A DNA stretch of 64,000 bases from Falsiroseomonas sp050563545 (GCF_050563545.1 NZ_JBNXUM010000033.1:13623-77622), one strand, 5' to 3'; shown: positions 41,596-51,511, numbered from the stretch's first letter. A program made the numbers and translations. Notes: generated from the sequence alone by a model not told the origin.

Positions 41596-44500
41596 CTACT
41601 CCGCCGCGACCGCCGGAATGTCCTCGACCGGCTTCGGCAGGTACTTCGCGTAGTCTTTCGGGACGACATGCCAGAAGTGCTGCCGCTCGGCCTCCCAGTT
41701 GTTCAGCAGGCGGGCGGCGAAGGGGCTGCCCGTCTCCTTCACGTGGCGGCCGACATGGTCCTTCAGCACGTCCTCCCAATGCGCGCTGCCGCCGAGGCGC
41801 TTCCACAGCAGCGTCTCGGGGTTCAGCCGCTTCTCGAAGGTGTCATCGGCGTCGTGGACGAAGGCCATGCCGCCGGTGAAGCCGGCGCCGAAATTGTCGC
41901 CGACCGCGCCCAGGATCACGACGCAACCACCAGTCATATATTCGCAGCCATTGGCGCCGCAGCCCTCGACCACGGCGAGCGCCCCGGAGTTGCGGACGGC
42001 GAAGCGCTCCCCGGCCTGTCCGGCGGCGAAGAGCGCCCCGCCGGTCGCGCCGTAGAGCACGGTGTTGCCAATGATGGTGTTCTCGTTCCACACGAGCTTG
42101 GACGACGGCGCCGGCCGGACGACGATGGTGCCGCCCGACAGGCCCTTGCCGACATAATCGTTGGCGTCGCCGAAGACCTCGAGCTTCAGGCCCCGCACGG
42201 CGAAGGCGCCGAGCGACTGGCCGGCGGAGCCGCGCAGACGCACGGTGAGGTGCCCGCGCTGCAGCCCGTTCATCCCGAACTTGCGCACGATCTTCGAGCT
42301 GATCTTCGTCCCGATCGCGCGATGGGTGTTCCGGATGTTGTAGGCGAGCTGCATCTTCTCGCCGCGCTGGAACAGCGCCGCGGCGTCGCGGATCATGTCG
42401 GCGTCCAGCGTCTCCGGCACCTCGTTGCGGCCTTCCATGTCGCAATACGAGGAATGGGGGCCGGCATCGGCCTTCACCAGCAGCGGGTTGAGGTCGAGGT
42501 CGTCCAGGTCCTCCGACCCGCGCGACACCTGGCGCAGCAGGTCGGTCCGCCCGATCACGTCGGTCAGCTTGCGGAAGCCGAGCGAGGCCAGGATCTCCCG
42601 CACTTCCTCCGCGACGAAGGAGAAGAGGTTGATCACCTTCTCGGGGCTGCCCACGAACTTGGCGCGCAGAGCCTCGTCCTGCGTGCAGACGCCGACGGGG
42701 CAGGTGTTGGAGTGGCACTGGCGGACCATGATGCAGCCCATCGCGACGAGGCTCGCCGTCCCGATGCCGAATTCCTCGGCGCCGAGCATCGCGGCGATGA
42801 CGACGTCGCGGCCGGTCTTGATGCCGCCGTCCGTGCGCAGCCGCACGCGATGGCGCAGCCGGTTGAGCTGCAGCACCTGGTGCGTCTCCGACAGCCCCAT
42901 CTCCCAGGGCAGGCCGGCATACTTGATGGAAGACACCGGCGAGGCACCGGTGCCGCCGGAATGGCCGGAGATCAGGATCGCGTCGGCTTTGGCCTTGGCC
43001 ACCCCCGCCGCGATCGTGCCGATGCCCGACCGCGCCACGAGCTTCACGCAGACCGTCGCATCGGGGTTGATCTGCTTGAGGTCGTAGATGAGCTGCGCGA
43101 GGTCCTCGATCGAGTAGATGTCGTGGTGCGGCGGTGGCGAGATCAGCATCACGCCGGGCGTGGAGTGCCGGAGCTTCGCGATGAGCTCCGTCACCTTGAA
43201 GCCGGGGAGCTGCCCGCCCTCGCCGGGCTTCGCGCCCTGCGCGACCTTGATCTCGATCTCGCGGCAGTTGTTGAGGTATTCCGCGGTCACGCCGAAGCGG
43301 CCCGAGGCGATCTGCTTGATCGCGGAGTTCGCGTTGTCGCCGTTCGGCCGCGGCCGCGCGCGGGCGGCATCCTCGCCGCCCTCGCCGCTGTCGGACCGCG
43401 CGCCGATGCGGTTCATCGCGATGGAGAGCGTCTCATGCGCCTCCGGACTCAGGGCACCGAGCGAGATGCCGGGCGCCACCAGGCGCTTGCGGATCTCGGT
43501 GATGCTCTCGACTTCCTCGATCGCGACGGGCTTGGCGCCTTCCGTGCGGAAATCCAGGAGGTCGCGCAGCGCCACGGGCGGCAGCTTCCGCACGCCTTCG
43601 GAGTAGCGCTTGAAGGTGGCGTAGCTGTCGGTGTCCACGGCCTTCTGCAGCGTGTGGATCAGGCTCCCGTCGAACGCATGGTTCTCGCCAGCCCGGCGCA
43701 GCTTGTAGAGGCCGCCGACGGGCAGCGTCACCACATCCTGGTCCCAGGCCTTGGCGTGCAGCGCCAGCACGCGGCGCGCGATGCCGGACAGGCCGATGCC
43801 GGAGATCCGCGACGCGACGCCCGGGAAGAACTCCGCGACCAGCGCGCGGGAGAGGCCGATCGCCTCGAAGTTCATGCCGCCGCGATAGCTCGACAGCACG
43901 CCGATGCCCATCTTGGACATGATCTTCAGCAGGCCCTTGTCCACCGCCTTCTTGTAGCGGGCGACGCAGTCCTTGAGCGAAAGGTTCCCGAACAGCCCGC
44001 GCCGGTGGCGGTCCGCGATGCTCTCCTGCGCGAGATAGGCGTTCACCGTCGTCGCACCCGCGCCGATCAGGACCGCGATATAGTGCACGTCGATCGCCTC
44101 GGCGCAGCGCACGTTCAGGCTGGTGAAGGTGCGCAGCGAGCTTTTGACGAGGTGCGTGTGCACGCCGCCGACGGCCAGGATCATCGGGATCGCGGCGCGT
44201 TCCGGCCCCTGGTTCTCATCGCTGAGAATGACGTGGGTGCAGCCGCTGCGCACGCCGTCCTCGGCCTCGCGGCGGATGCGCTCGATGTGGCGGCGCAGCC
44301 CCTGCTCGCCCTCGGCGACCGGGAAGGTCGCGTCAACGACGCAGGCGGTGTCGCCCATATACGCGCGCATCGCGGCGAACTCCGCGTTGGACAGCACGGG
44401 GCTGTCCAGCATGAGCATGTCGCACTGCGTGGGATCCTCGTCGAGGATATTTCCGAGGTTGCCGAGGCGCGTCTTGATCGTCATCACCCGCGTCTCGCGC

Positions 44501-46134
44501 AGGCTGTCGATCGGCGGGTTCGTCACCTGGCTGAAGGACTGGCGGAAATAGTGGTGGATGCCGCGGTACTGGCCGGACAGCACGGCGATCGGCGTGTCGT
44601 CGCCCATACTGCCCGTCGCTTCCGCGGCGTCCTCCGCCATCGGGTGCAGGATCGTCTCGAGCTCCTCGAGCGTGTAGCCCACGGCGAGCTGGCGGCGGCG
44701 CAGCGCCTCGCCGGTGTATTCGGCCTGCTCGTCGGCGCCGGCCTTCACGATGCCGTCGATGCGGGTGGTGCGCTTCGTCCACTCGCCGAAGGGCTTGCGG
44801 GCGGAGAGCATGTCCTTGAGCTCGGCGTCGGCGTAGAAGCGACCCGTCGCGAGCTCCACGGCGATGCACTGGCCCGGGCCGACGCGGCCCTTCTGGACAA
44901 TCTGGTCCTCCGCGACCTTCACCATGCCGGTCTCGGAGCCCACGATCAGCAGCCCGTCGGCCGTCACGCTGTAGCGCATCGGGCGCAGGCCGTTTCGGTC
45001 GAGCCCGCCGATCACCCACTGCCCATCGGTCGCGCAGATCGCCGCCGGCCCGTCCCAGGGCTCCATCACCGCGTTGCAGTAGAGGAAGAGGTCGCGATGC
45101 GCCTCCGGCATGGTCGCATTGTTGCCGAGGCTCTCCGGGATCAGCATCGCCTTGGCCATCGGCGCGTCGCGGCCGCCGCGGACCAGCAGCTCGAAGACAT
45201 TGTCGAGCGTCGCGGTGTCGGAACCGCCAGCCTGCACCACGGGCTTGATGTCGTCCATGAAGGGATCGAGCAGCCGGTGGGAGAGCCGCGTTTCGTGGCT
45301 CTTCATCCAGTTGGCGTTGCCGTGCAGCGTGTTGATCTCGCCGTTATGGGCGAGCGTGCGGAAGGGCTGCGCCAGGCGCCAGGTCGGGAAGGTGTTGGTG
45401 GAGTAGCGCTGGTGGTAGATCGCGAAGCGGCTGACGAAGCGCTCGTCCAGCAGGTCCGGGTAGAACTCGGTCAGGCTCTCCGCCAGGAACATGCCCTTGT
45501 AGATGATGGACCGGCAGGACAGCGAGCAGAGGTAGAGCTCCGGGATCTGCGCGGCGATCGCCTGCTTCTCGATCCGGCGGCGGATGACATAGAGGTCGCG
45601 CTCGCAGCTCGCCTCGTCGCGAAGCTCGGGGTCCCAGATCAGGATCTGCTCGATCTCGGGGCGGGTCGCATTCGCCTTCTCGCCGATGCAGGAGACGTCG
45701 ATCGGGACCTGGCGCCAGGAATAGATGGCGTAGCCCGCGTTCAGCACCTCGGTCTCGACGATCTGGCGGCAGCGCTCCTGCGCGCCGAGGTCGGACTTCG
45801 GCAGGAAGACCATGCCGACGCCGATCAGGCCTGGGCGCACCTTGTCGCCGCCGCGCTCCACGACCTCTGCGAAGAAGTCGCGGGGGATCTCGATGTGGAT
45901 GCCGGCGCCGTCGCCGGTCTTGCCGTCGGCGTCCACCGCGCCGCGGTGCCAGACCGCCTTCAGCGCGTCGATGCCGGCCTGGACGACCTTGCGGCTGGGC
46001 TTGCCGTTCAGCGCGGCGACCAGGCCGACGCCGCAGGCGTCGTGCTCGGTCGTGTCGATATGGGCGGCCGTCGCGAGGAGGTCGCGGTTGGCTGCGTAGG
46101 TCGCGGCGAAGGCGGTTCCGTTCTCGTGGGTCAT
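41596..46134 (-). CDS. gltB: Glutamate synthase (NADPH), large subunit
   Basis: 1512 residues, the usual GOGAT large-subunit size. Cys34 in HDACGVGLVAAL is the class-II amidotransferase nucleophile; residues 1-33 are the expected cleaved propeptide. Domains in order: glutaminase (34-~440), central domain, FMN-binding synthase domain with GRFGVTAEYLNN and ISGHSGGTGASP, the 3Fe-4S loop CIMVRQCHSNTCPVGVC, and a C-terminal GXGXG beta-helix (GANGCEYMTGGCVVILG). It makes two glutamates from glutamine and 2-oxoglutarate. It follows gltD by 5 nt. Confidence 0.97.
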   Translation of the reverse strand: MTHENGTAFAATYAANRDLLATAAHIDTTEHDACGVGLVAALNGKPSRKVVQAGIDALKAVWHRGAVDADGKTGDGAGIHIEIPRDFFAEVVERGGDKVRPGLIGVGMVFLPKSDLGAQERCRQIVETEVLNAGYAIYSWRQVPIDVSCIGEKANATRPEIEQILIWDPELRDEASCERDLYVIRRRIEKQAIAAQIPELYLCSLSCRSIIYKGMFLAESLTEFYPDLLDERFVSRFAIYHQRYSTNTFPTWRLAQPFRTLAHNGEINTLHGNANWMKSHETRLSHRLLDPFMDDIKPVVQAGGSDTATLDNVFELLVRGGRDAPMAKAMLIPESLGNNATMPEAHRDLFLYCNAVMEPWDGPAAICATDGQWVIGGLDRNGLRPMRYSVTADGLLIVGSETGMVKVAEDQIVQKGRVGPGQCIAVELATGRFYADAELKDMLSARKPFGEWTKRTTRIDGIVKAGADEQAEYTGEALRRRQLAVGYTLEELETILHPMAEDAAEATGSMGDDTPIAVLSGQYRGIHHYFRQSFSQVTNPPIDSLRETRVMTIKTRLGNLGNILDEDPTQCDMLMLDSPVLSNAEFAAMRAYMGDTACVVDATFPVAEGEQGLRRHIERIRREAEDGVRSGCTHVILSDENQGPERAAIPMILAVGGVHTHLVKSSLRTFTSLNVRCAEAIDVHYIAVLIGAGATTVNAYLAQESIADRHRRGLFGNLSLKDCVARYKKAVDKGLLKIMSKMGIGVLSSYRGGMNFEAIGLSRALVAEFFPGVASRISGIGLSGIARRVLALHAKAWDQDVVTLPVGGLYKLRRAGENHAFDGSLIHTLQKAVDTDSYATFKRYSEGVRKLPPVALRDLLDFRTEGAKPVAIEEVESITEIRKRLVAPGISLGALSPEAHETLSIAMNRIGARSDSGEGGEDAARARPRPNGDNANSAIKQIASGRFGVTAEYLNNCREIEIKVAQGAKPGEGGQLPGFKVTELIAKLRHSTPGVMLISPPPHHDIYSIEDLAQLIYDLKQINPDATVCVKLVARSGIGTIAAGVAKAKADAILISGHSGGTGASPVSSIKYAGLPWEMGLSETHQVLQLNRLRHRVRLRTDGGIKTGRDVVIAAMLGAEEFGIGTASLVAMGCIMVRQCHSNTCPVGVCTQDEALRAKFVGSPEKVINLFSFVAEEVREILASLGFRKLTDVIGRTDLLRQVSRGSEDLDDLDLNPLLVKADAGPHSSYCDMEGRNEVPETLDADMIRDAAALFQRGEKMQLAYNIRNTHRAIGTKISSKIVRKFGMNGLQRGHLTVRLRGSAGQSLGAFAVRGLKLEVFGDANDYVGKGLSGGTIVVRPAPSSKLVWNENTIIGNTVLYGATGGALFAAGQAGERFAVRNSGALAVVEGCGANGCEYMTGGCVVILGAVGDNFGAGFTGGMAFVHDADDTFEKRLNPETLLWKRLGGSAHWEDVLKDHVGRHVKETGSPFAARLLNNWEAERQHFWHVVPKDYAKYLPKPVEDIPAVAAE

Positions 46135-46139
46135 GGCGC

Positions 46140-47579
46140 TCACTCCGCGGCCACGGCCAGCGTGCTGGCCTTCTGCTGGATGTAGCTGTGCATCTGGTCG
46201 GCCGCGTCGCGCCCGTCGCGGATCGCCCAGACGACCAGGCTCGCGCCGCGCACGATGTCGCCCGCGGCGAAGACGCCGGGAAGCTCGGTCATCATGGTGC
46301 GATGGTTCACCTTCAGCGTGCCCCATTTCGTCACAGGCAGCGCGGGTTCGTCGAAGGCCTTGGGCAGGTCCTCGGGATCGAAGCCGAGTGCCGTGATCAC
46401 CAGGTCCGCAGGCAGCTCGAAGCGGCTGTTCTCGACCTTCGTGACCTGCTGGCGGCCCGTCGCGTCGGGCAGGCCGAGATGCATGCGGTGCGCGACCACG
46501 GCCGTGACCCGGTCGTCACCCCTGAAGGCATCGGGCGCGGCGAGCCATTCGAAGCGCACGCCCTCCTCCTCGGCGTTGTAGACCTCGCGCATCGAGCCCG
46601 GCATGTTCGCCTTGTCGCGGCGATAGAGACAGGTGACGGAGGCCGCGCCCTGCCGCACGGCGGTGCGCACGCAGTCCATCGCGGTGTCGCCGCCGCCAAT
46701 GACCACGACATGCTTGCCCTCGGCATCGAGCGTGCCGGCGTCGAACGCCGCGACGGCCTCGCCGAGGCCCTTGCGGTTGGACGCCGTCAGGTAGTCCAGC
46801 GCGGGGACAATACCAGCGAGCCCGATGCCCGGCGCCGACATGTCGCGCGCCTTGTAGACGCCGGTGCCGATCAGCACGGCGTCATGCTTCGCGCGGAGCT
46901 GCGCGAGCGTGACGTCCGTGCCGACCTGGACATTGAGGTGGAAGCGGATCCCGCCCTCCTCGAACTGCTTCCAGCGGCGCAGGACGACGTCCTTCTCCAG
47001 CTTGAAGTTCGGAATGCCATAGATCATCAGACCGCCGGCGCGATCGTAGCGGTCGTAGACATGCACCTGGTAGCCGCGCAGCCGCAGCTTCTCCGCCGCG
47101 GCCAGGCCCGCGGGGCCGGCGCCGATGATGCCGACGGACTGCGCCAACTCGCGCGAGGGCTTCGGCGGCTTGACCCAGCCCTTCTCCCACGCCGTGTCGG
47201 TGATGAACTTCTCGACCGAGCCGATGGTGACGCTGCCGAAGCCCTTCTCGATGACGCAATTGCCCTCGCAGAGGCGGTCCTGGGGGCAGATGCGGCCGCA
47301 GATCTCGGGGAAGGTGTTGGTGGCGGCGGAGACCTCATAGGCCTCCTCGAGCCTTCCCTCGGCGGTCAGCTTCAGCCAGTCCGGGATGTTGTTGCCGAGC
47401 GGGCAATGGACCGAGCAGAAGGGTACGCCGCATTGCGAGCAGCGGCTGGCCTGGTCCTTCGCGCCGTCCGCCGAGAACTCCCGGTAAATCTCGTCGAAAT
47501 CGGTGCGCCGGGTGGTCGCCTCGCGCTTCTCGGGCATGCGCTGGTCGAGGCGCACGAATTGCAGCATCCGGTCGGCCAT
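46140..47579 (-). CDS. gltD: Glutamate synthase (NADPH), small subunit
   Basis: A 479-residue flavoprotein that passes electrons from NADPH to GltB. The N-terminal domain has two cysteine groups for [4Fe-4S] clusters (CSQCGVPFCSVHCPLG and CGRICPQDRLCEGNC). Then come the FAD-binding GIIGAGPAGLAAAEKL and the NADPH-binding VVIGGGDTAMDCV, and the final GVFAAGDIVRGASLVVWAIRDGR. The ATG at 47579 (MADRMLQF) fits family starts. Here gltD precedes gltB. Confidence 0.96.
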   Translation of the reverse strand: MADRMLQFVRLDQRMPEKREATTRRTDFDEIYREFSADGAKDQASRCSQCGVPFCSVHCPLGNNIPDWLKLTAEGRLEEAYEVSAATNTFPEICGRICPQDRLCEGNCVIEKGFGSVTIGSVEKFITDTAWEKGWVKPPKPSRELAQSVGIIGAGPAGLAAAEKLRLRGYQVHVYDRYDRAGGLMIYGIPNFKLEKDVVLRRWKQFEEGGIRFHLNVQVGTDVTLAQLRAKHDAVLIGTGVYKARDMSAPGIGLAGIVPALDYLTASNRKGLGEAVAAFDAGTLDAEGKHVVVIGGGDTAMDCVRTAVRQGAASVTCLYRRDKANMPGSMREVYNAEEEGVRFEWLAAPDAFRGDDRVTAVVAHRMHLGLPDATGRQQVTKVENSRFELPADLVITALGFDPEDLPKAFDEPALPVTKWGTLKVNHRTMMTELPGVFAAGDIVRGASLVVWAIRDGRDAADQMHSYIQQKASTLAVAAE

Positions 47580-47779
47580 GGCGGCGGCACTCTCTCGTCC
47601 CGAGGCGCGCGCATGGGCGCGCGAGTGGGGTGGGAGGGGCCGCATACAGCATCAGTCGCGACGATGCGAGTCCGTTTCGCACGATTTGGACAAACGCACT
47701 GACCTTTTTGCGGCGACCAGGCAGGCTCCCGGCCGATGGCACTCGATTGGCGCGGACAAAAAGGACCGCTTTGGACCCT

Positions 47780-48730
47780 TCAGGTCTGCTCCCGCCTTCC
47801 GCCACCCGGGCGGAACCGCTTGAGATACGCGGGGACCACCGCTTCCACGGCCTTGGGCGTGATGCCGAAGGCAGCGAAGCCGGGCGCGCCCTCCGCCACG
47901 ACGTTGTCCCGATCCAGCAGCAGGAGTTGGTCGAGGGTCACGGGCGGCTTCGGCAGGCGCTGCAGCAGCCCCGCCTGGAAGCGCATCAGGCCGGGCGGCA
48001 TGTCGATCATCGGCCTGCGCCGGCGCGTGGTGTCCAGGATGAAGCGCAGCACTTCCCGCATGGTCATCGCCCGCGGACCGCCGAGTTCGAAGGTCTTTCC
48101 CCGGGCCGATGGGTCCGCGATCGCCGCGGCGACCGCATCGGCGACGTCGCCGACATAGACAGGCTGAAACCTGGTCCCGCCCGAGACCACCGGCATGAAC
48201 GGCAGCCGGGCCATGGCGGCAAAGCGGTTGAAGAAGTCGTCCTCCGGCCCGAAGACGACGGAGGGGCGGAGGATCGTCGCTTCGGGAAAGGCCTCCCGCA
48301 CGCCCGCCTCGCCGGCCGCCTTGGACCGGGCATAGAGGCTCGGGGACGACGGGTCGGCGCCGATGGCCGAGAGATGGACGAAGGCCCGGGCCCCGGCCGC
48401 CTTGGCCGCACGGGCGACGGCACCCGGCGCCTCGCCCTGGATGCGGTCGAAGTCGCCGAGGCGGCGCTCATACAGGATGCCGACCAGGTTCACCGCGACT
48501 TCCGCCCCTTCCACGGCGCGGGCGACGGCGGCGGGCTCGGTGACGGGGGCGGCGAGCGGCACGATCTGCCCCACCCGCCCCTGCGTCTGCAGGAAGCGCG
48601 CGCCGGCGGGGTCGCGCACCGCGACACGGACGATGTAGTCCTGGGCGGCCAGGCGCTGGACGACGTAGCGCCCGATGAAGCCAGAGCCGCCGAACACCGT
48701 CGCGATCTTGCGCTCCGCCACGCCACGCAT
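47780..48730 (-). CDS. Complex I NDUFA9-family NAD(P)-binding protein
   Basis: A 316-residue atypical SDR resembling the NDUFA9/39 kDa accessory subunit of complex I, common in alphaproteobacteria. Seen: ATVFGGSGFIGRYVVQRLAAQ, AVNLVGILYE, FVHLSAIGADPSSPSLYARSKAAGE and ILRPSVVFGPEDDFFNRFA. The ATG at 48730 (MRGVAERK) places the start just before the Rossmann strand. It binds a nucleotide but usually lacks the classical SDR catalytic triad. It may help complex I stability or quinone biology; this is inferred. Confidence 0.88.
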   Translation of the reverse strand: MRGVAERKIATVFGGSGFIGRYVVQRLAAQDYIVRVAVRDPAGARFLQTQGRVGQIVPLAAPVTEPAAVARAVEGAEVAVNLVGILYERRLGDFDRIQGEAPGAVARAAKAAGARAFVHLSAIGADPSSPSLYARSKAAGEAGVREAFPEATILRPSVVFGPEDDFFNRFAAMARLPFMPVVSGGTRFQPVYVGDVADAVAAAIADPSARGKTFELGGPRAMTMREVLRFILDTTRRRRPMIDMPPGLMRFQAGLLQRLPKPPVTLDQLLLLDRDNVVAEGAPGFAAFGITPKAVEAVVPAYLKRFRPGGGRREQT

Positions 48731-48857
48731 GCCGAGACCCCCGGGGATTGCGGGCCGGACCATATGGGGGGCGGGCGGGCGCGCCAAGCCGGGCCTGGCG
48801 GGGCTGGCCCCGCGGGCGGCCTGCCGTCATACAGGCGCCCGGAATCCCGGGGTGCCC

Positions 48858-50087
48858 ATGCAACTGCTTTCGAACCTTCTGCGCCGCTTCGTGCGCAACG
48901 GCAGCCTGACCGTCATCGACCACGCCGGCACCAGCCACCGCTTCGGCAGCGGCCAGGACGGCCCCGCGGTCACCATCCGTCTGACCGACAAGGCCGTCGA
49001 GCGCGAGATCTTCCTCAACCCCGAGCTCAAGGCCGCCGAGGCCTATATGGATGGGCGCCTGGTCATGGAGGGCGGCCAGCCCGTCTTCGACCTGCTCTAC
49101 CTCTTTTCCGTCAACCGCTCCGGTCTCGCGGCGCATCCCGTGCAGGCGGCGCTGCGCCGGGGCTGGCGGTCGGTGCGGCGCTGGCAGCAGCGCAACCCGC
49201 TGGGCCTCGCGGCGAAGAACATCCGCCACCACTACGACATCCCGCCCGATTTCTACCGGACCTGGCTGGACGAGACGATGACCTACTCCTGCGCCTACTA
49301 CCCGACGTCGGAGACGTCGCTGCACGACGCGCAGCTCGCCAAGCTCCGGCACATCGCGGCGAAGCTTCGCCTGGAGCCTGGCATGACGGTCGCGGAGATC
49401 GGCTCGGGCTGGGGCGCGCTCGGCACCTTCCTCGCGCGGAACTACGGGGTGAAGGTGGTCTCCGTCACGCTCTCGCCGGAGCAGTGCGGCATCGCCAGGC
49501 AGCGCGCGGTGGAGGAGGGCGTGACCGGCCTCGTTGAATTCCGCGAGCTCGACTACCGCCTGCTGGAAGGCACCTATGACCGCGTCGTCTCCATCGCGAT
49601 GATGGAGGCGATCGGCATCGACGAATTCGACACCTATTTTCGCAAGATCAAGGCGCTCACGAAGCCAGGGGGGTTTGCCCTGGTGCATTGCATCGGGCGG
49701 ATGTCGCCCCCGGGGACGACCGCGCCCTTCATCCGTAAATACATCTTCCCCGGCGGCTACGTCCCCGCGATGTCGGAGGTCTTCGCCTCGCTCGAGCGCA
49801 CCGGCACCTGGTGCGCGGACTGCGAGATGCTGCGCCTGCACTACTACTGGACCATCCGCGACTGGCGCCGGAACTTCGACGCGGTGCGCGACCAGGCCGT
49901 GGCGAAGCTCGGCGAGCGCTTCGCGCGGATGTGGGACTTCTACCTCGCGTCCGTGGAGCTCGGCTTCCTCAACGGCTCGAACTTCGTCTTCCAAATCCTG
50001 GTCTCGGCGCAGCGCGACGACGTGCCGGTGATCCGCGACTACATCGTGGACGAGGAGCGGCGGCTGAACGCGATCGGGGCGCGGTAG
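48858..50087 (+). CDS. cfa: Cyclopropane-fatty-acyl-phospholipid synthase
   Basis: A 409-residue SAM-dependent enzyme that adds a methylene bridge to unsaturated acyl chains of membrane phospholipids. The N-terminal ~115 residues are the lipid-associating domain. The catalytic part starts IRHHYDIPPDFYRTWLDETMTYSCAYY, with the SAM-binding VAEIGSGWGALG at ~178-189, SIAMMEAIG and HCIGRMSPPG, and FIRKYIFPGGYVP. All hallmark blocks are kept. The ATG at 48858 is 127 nt from the divergent NDUFA9-like gene. Confidence 0.94.
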   Translation: MQLLSNLLRRFVRNGSLTVIDHAGTSHRFGSGQDGPAVTIRLTDKAVEREIFLNPELKAAEAYMDGRLVMEGGQPVFDLLYLFSVNRSGLAAHPVQAALRRGWRSVRRWQQRNPLGLAAKNIRHHYDIPPDFYRTWLDETMTYSCAYYPTSETSLHDAQLAKLRHIAAKLRLEPGMTVAEIGSGWGALGTFLARNYGVKVVSVTLSPEQCGIARQRAVEEGVTGLVEFRELDYRLLEGTYDRVVSIAMMEAIGIDEFDTYFRKIKALTKPGGFALVHCIGRMSPPGTTAPFIRKYIFPGGYVPAMSEVFASLERTGTWCADCEMLRLHYYWTIRDWRRNFDAVRDQAVAKLGERFARMWDFYLASVELGFLNGSNFVFQILVSAQRDDVPVIRDYIVDEERRLNAIGAR

Positions 50088-50102
50088 GCCGCGCCCGGCC
50101 GC

Positions 50103-50590
50103 TCATCCCCGGCGCAGCGCCAGCAGCCCCGCATTCTCGGCCTCGGACAGATACTCGCCCCGCCGGTACAGCAGGCCATACTTGAAAAATTGGTACAGCG
50201 GTCGCCGCGAAGGCGCCGCTGCTGAGCATGGGCATGCCGCGCAGCTCCGTCGCGACGGCCTCGCCATAGGTCGAGGCGTAGCCGTGCCGGATCATGTCCT
50301 CGATCCGCGCGGCGGCCTGTAAGTGGTGCCGGTAGGACGCGTCGAGCCACGGGCCCGCGGCCACCCGGCCATCCCGGGCGACCGCGTCGAAGAAGGCCTC
50401 GAGGCCGACTGCGTCCTGGACCCAGGTGTCGGCATCAAGCCAGGCATAGGCGCCGTAGCCCGGGAAAAGCGATGGCAGGTAGGGCCGGCAGATCTGCGCC
50501 GTGGCGTAGCGCGGCAGCGTCATCCGGCCGGGGAAGGCATAGGCGCCCGAGGCGTCGACGACGCCATCCCGGCTTTCTCGCCGCCAAGCC
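50103..50590 (-). pseudogene. Glycosyltransferase remnant
   Basis: In one minus-strand frame (about 50590-50205) a coherent stretch reads YAFPGRMTLPRYATAQICRP, AYAWLDADTWVQD (a DxD-type sugar-nucleotide site), GPWLDASYRHHLQAAARIED and GMPMLSSGAFAA. The coding sense then jumps to another frame, PLYQFFKYGLLYRRGEYLSE...AGLLALRRG, ending at TGA 50103-50105. The N-terminus has no start or ribosome site. It is best read as a decayed glycosyltransferase lacking its N-terminus and an internal part. Confidence 0.65.
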
Positions 50591-50606
50591 GACGGCGGCA
50601 CCCCGG

Positions 50607-50635
50607 CTTGACGCCCGGCCGGCGCACCCCTAAAC
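50607..50635 (+). promoter_or_regulatory. Sigma-70-type promoter for tRNA-Leu
   Basis: TTGACG (50607-50612) and TAAACG (50630-50635) are 17 bases apart. A start near 50642 would lie 13 nt upstream of the tRNA. Position and spacing fit a strong stable-RNA promoter. Confidence 0.55.
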
Positions 50636-50654
50636 GCCGGGGCCTCGCGCACCT

Positions 50655-50739
<85 letters not shown>

Positions 50740-50740
<1 letters not shown>

Positions 50741-50757
50741 ACTCGCTTTCCGGCGAG
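50740..50757 (+). terminator. Short hairpin after tRNA-Leu
   Basis: ACTCGC (50740-50745) and GCGAGT (50752-50757) form a 6-bp stem with a 6-nt loop, followed by ATTCTG. It directly abuts the CCA end and probably ends or processes the tRNA transcript. Confidence 0.45.
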
Positions 50758-50780
50758 TATTCTGAAGGGGGGCGCCAGGG

Positions 50781-51434
50781 ATGAGCGAAACCCTCTTCAC
50801 CCAAGGCGCCATGATCAGGCTCCACAAGCACGACCTGCCCGCCGATGTCAGCTTCGGCGATGCCGTGGCCATCGACACCGAGACGATGGGGCTCGATCAC
50901 CGACGCGACCGGCTCTGCCTGGTGCAGCTCTCGGCCGGCGACGGGACCGCGCATTGCGTGCAGATCATCCCGCCCTCGCTCGGTGGCCGCGGGGCGGATT
51001 GCCCGAACCTCAAGCGCCTGCTGGAGGACCCGTCGGTCCTCAAGATCTTCCACTTCGCGCGTTTCGACCTCGCCGCGCTCCGCCAGGCGCTCGGCGTGAC
51101 CGTTGCGCCGGTGGCCTGCACGAAGATCGCGTCGAAGCTCGTGCGCACCTACACCGACCGGCATGGCCTCAAGGACCTGCTGAAGGACCTCGTCGGCGTC
51201 GAGATCTCCAAGCAGCAGCAATCCAGCGATTGGGGTGCGCCCGACCTGACGCCGGAGCAACTGGCCTACGCCGCCTCCGACGTGCTGCACCTGCACGCGC
51301 TCTGGGCCAAGCTCAAGGCGCTGCTGGAACGCGAAGGGCGGCTTGGCCTCGCGGAGGCCTGCTTCGGCTTCCTGCCGACCCGCGCCCGGCTCGACCTGCT
51401 GGGCTACGAGGACCCGGACCTCTTCCATCACTGA
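50781..51434 (+). CDS. Ribonuclease D-like 3'-5' exonuclease
   Basis: A 217-residue DEDD exonuclease of the short RNase D type without HRDC domains. The catalytic acids are in AIDTETMGL (Asp and Glu), FHFARFDLAAL (Asp) and YAASDVLHLHAL (Asp with the nearby Tyr). It may trim tRNA or other small RNA 3' ends, and it lies just behind tRNA-Leu and upstream of lptC. This neighbour order is common in alphaproteobacteria. The ATG at 50781 follows CCAGGG. Confidence 0.9.
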   Translation: MSETLFTQGAMIRLHKHDLPADVSFGDAVAIDTETMGLDHRRDRLCLVQLSAGDGTAHCVQIIPPSLGGRGADCPNLKRLLEDPSVLKIFHFARFDLAALRQALGVTVAPVACTKIASKLVRTYTDRHGLKDLLKDLVGVEISKQQQSSDWGAPDLTPEQLAYAASDVLHLHALWAKLKALLEREGRLGLAEACFGFLPTRARLDLLGYEDPDLFHH

Positions 51435-51495
51435 CGGGCCGCGACGCCGGCGCCAACGCGGACGTCAAGTGCCGTTTTCGGCGGCAGGCCTCGGC

Positions 51496-51511
51496 TTGGC
51501 ACATTTCTTGT
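51496..51511 (+). promoter_or_regulatory. Sigma-54-like -24/-12 element upstream of lptC
   Basis: TTGGCACATTTCTTGT has the -24 block TTGGCAC and the -12 block TTGT at the correct 10-base GG-to-G spacing. The consensus -12 is TTGC, so one key base differs. It sits 53 nt upstream of the lptC start, in the operon that encodes RpoN itself, so autoregulation is possible but unproved. Confidence 0.4.

Noticed and set aside
41668..46185. A 1505-codon open frame antisense to gltB, and similar long antisense frames over glgX-malQ, glgB and the permeases
   Set aside because: High-GC codon bias leaves opposite frames open. The translations are rich in Arg/Ala/Gly/His with no family motifs, while the sense strands encode complete known enzymes.
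47735..47752. Sigma-54-like TGGCAC-N5-TGGC
   Set aside because: It is on the plus strand, with no plus-strand gene start for about 1.1 kb, and the -12 TTGC block is poor. Probably chance.
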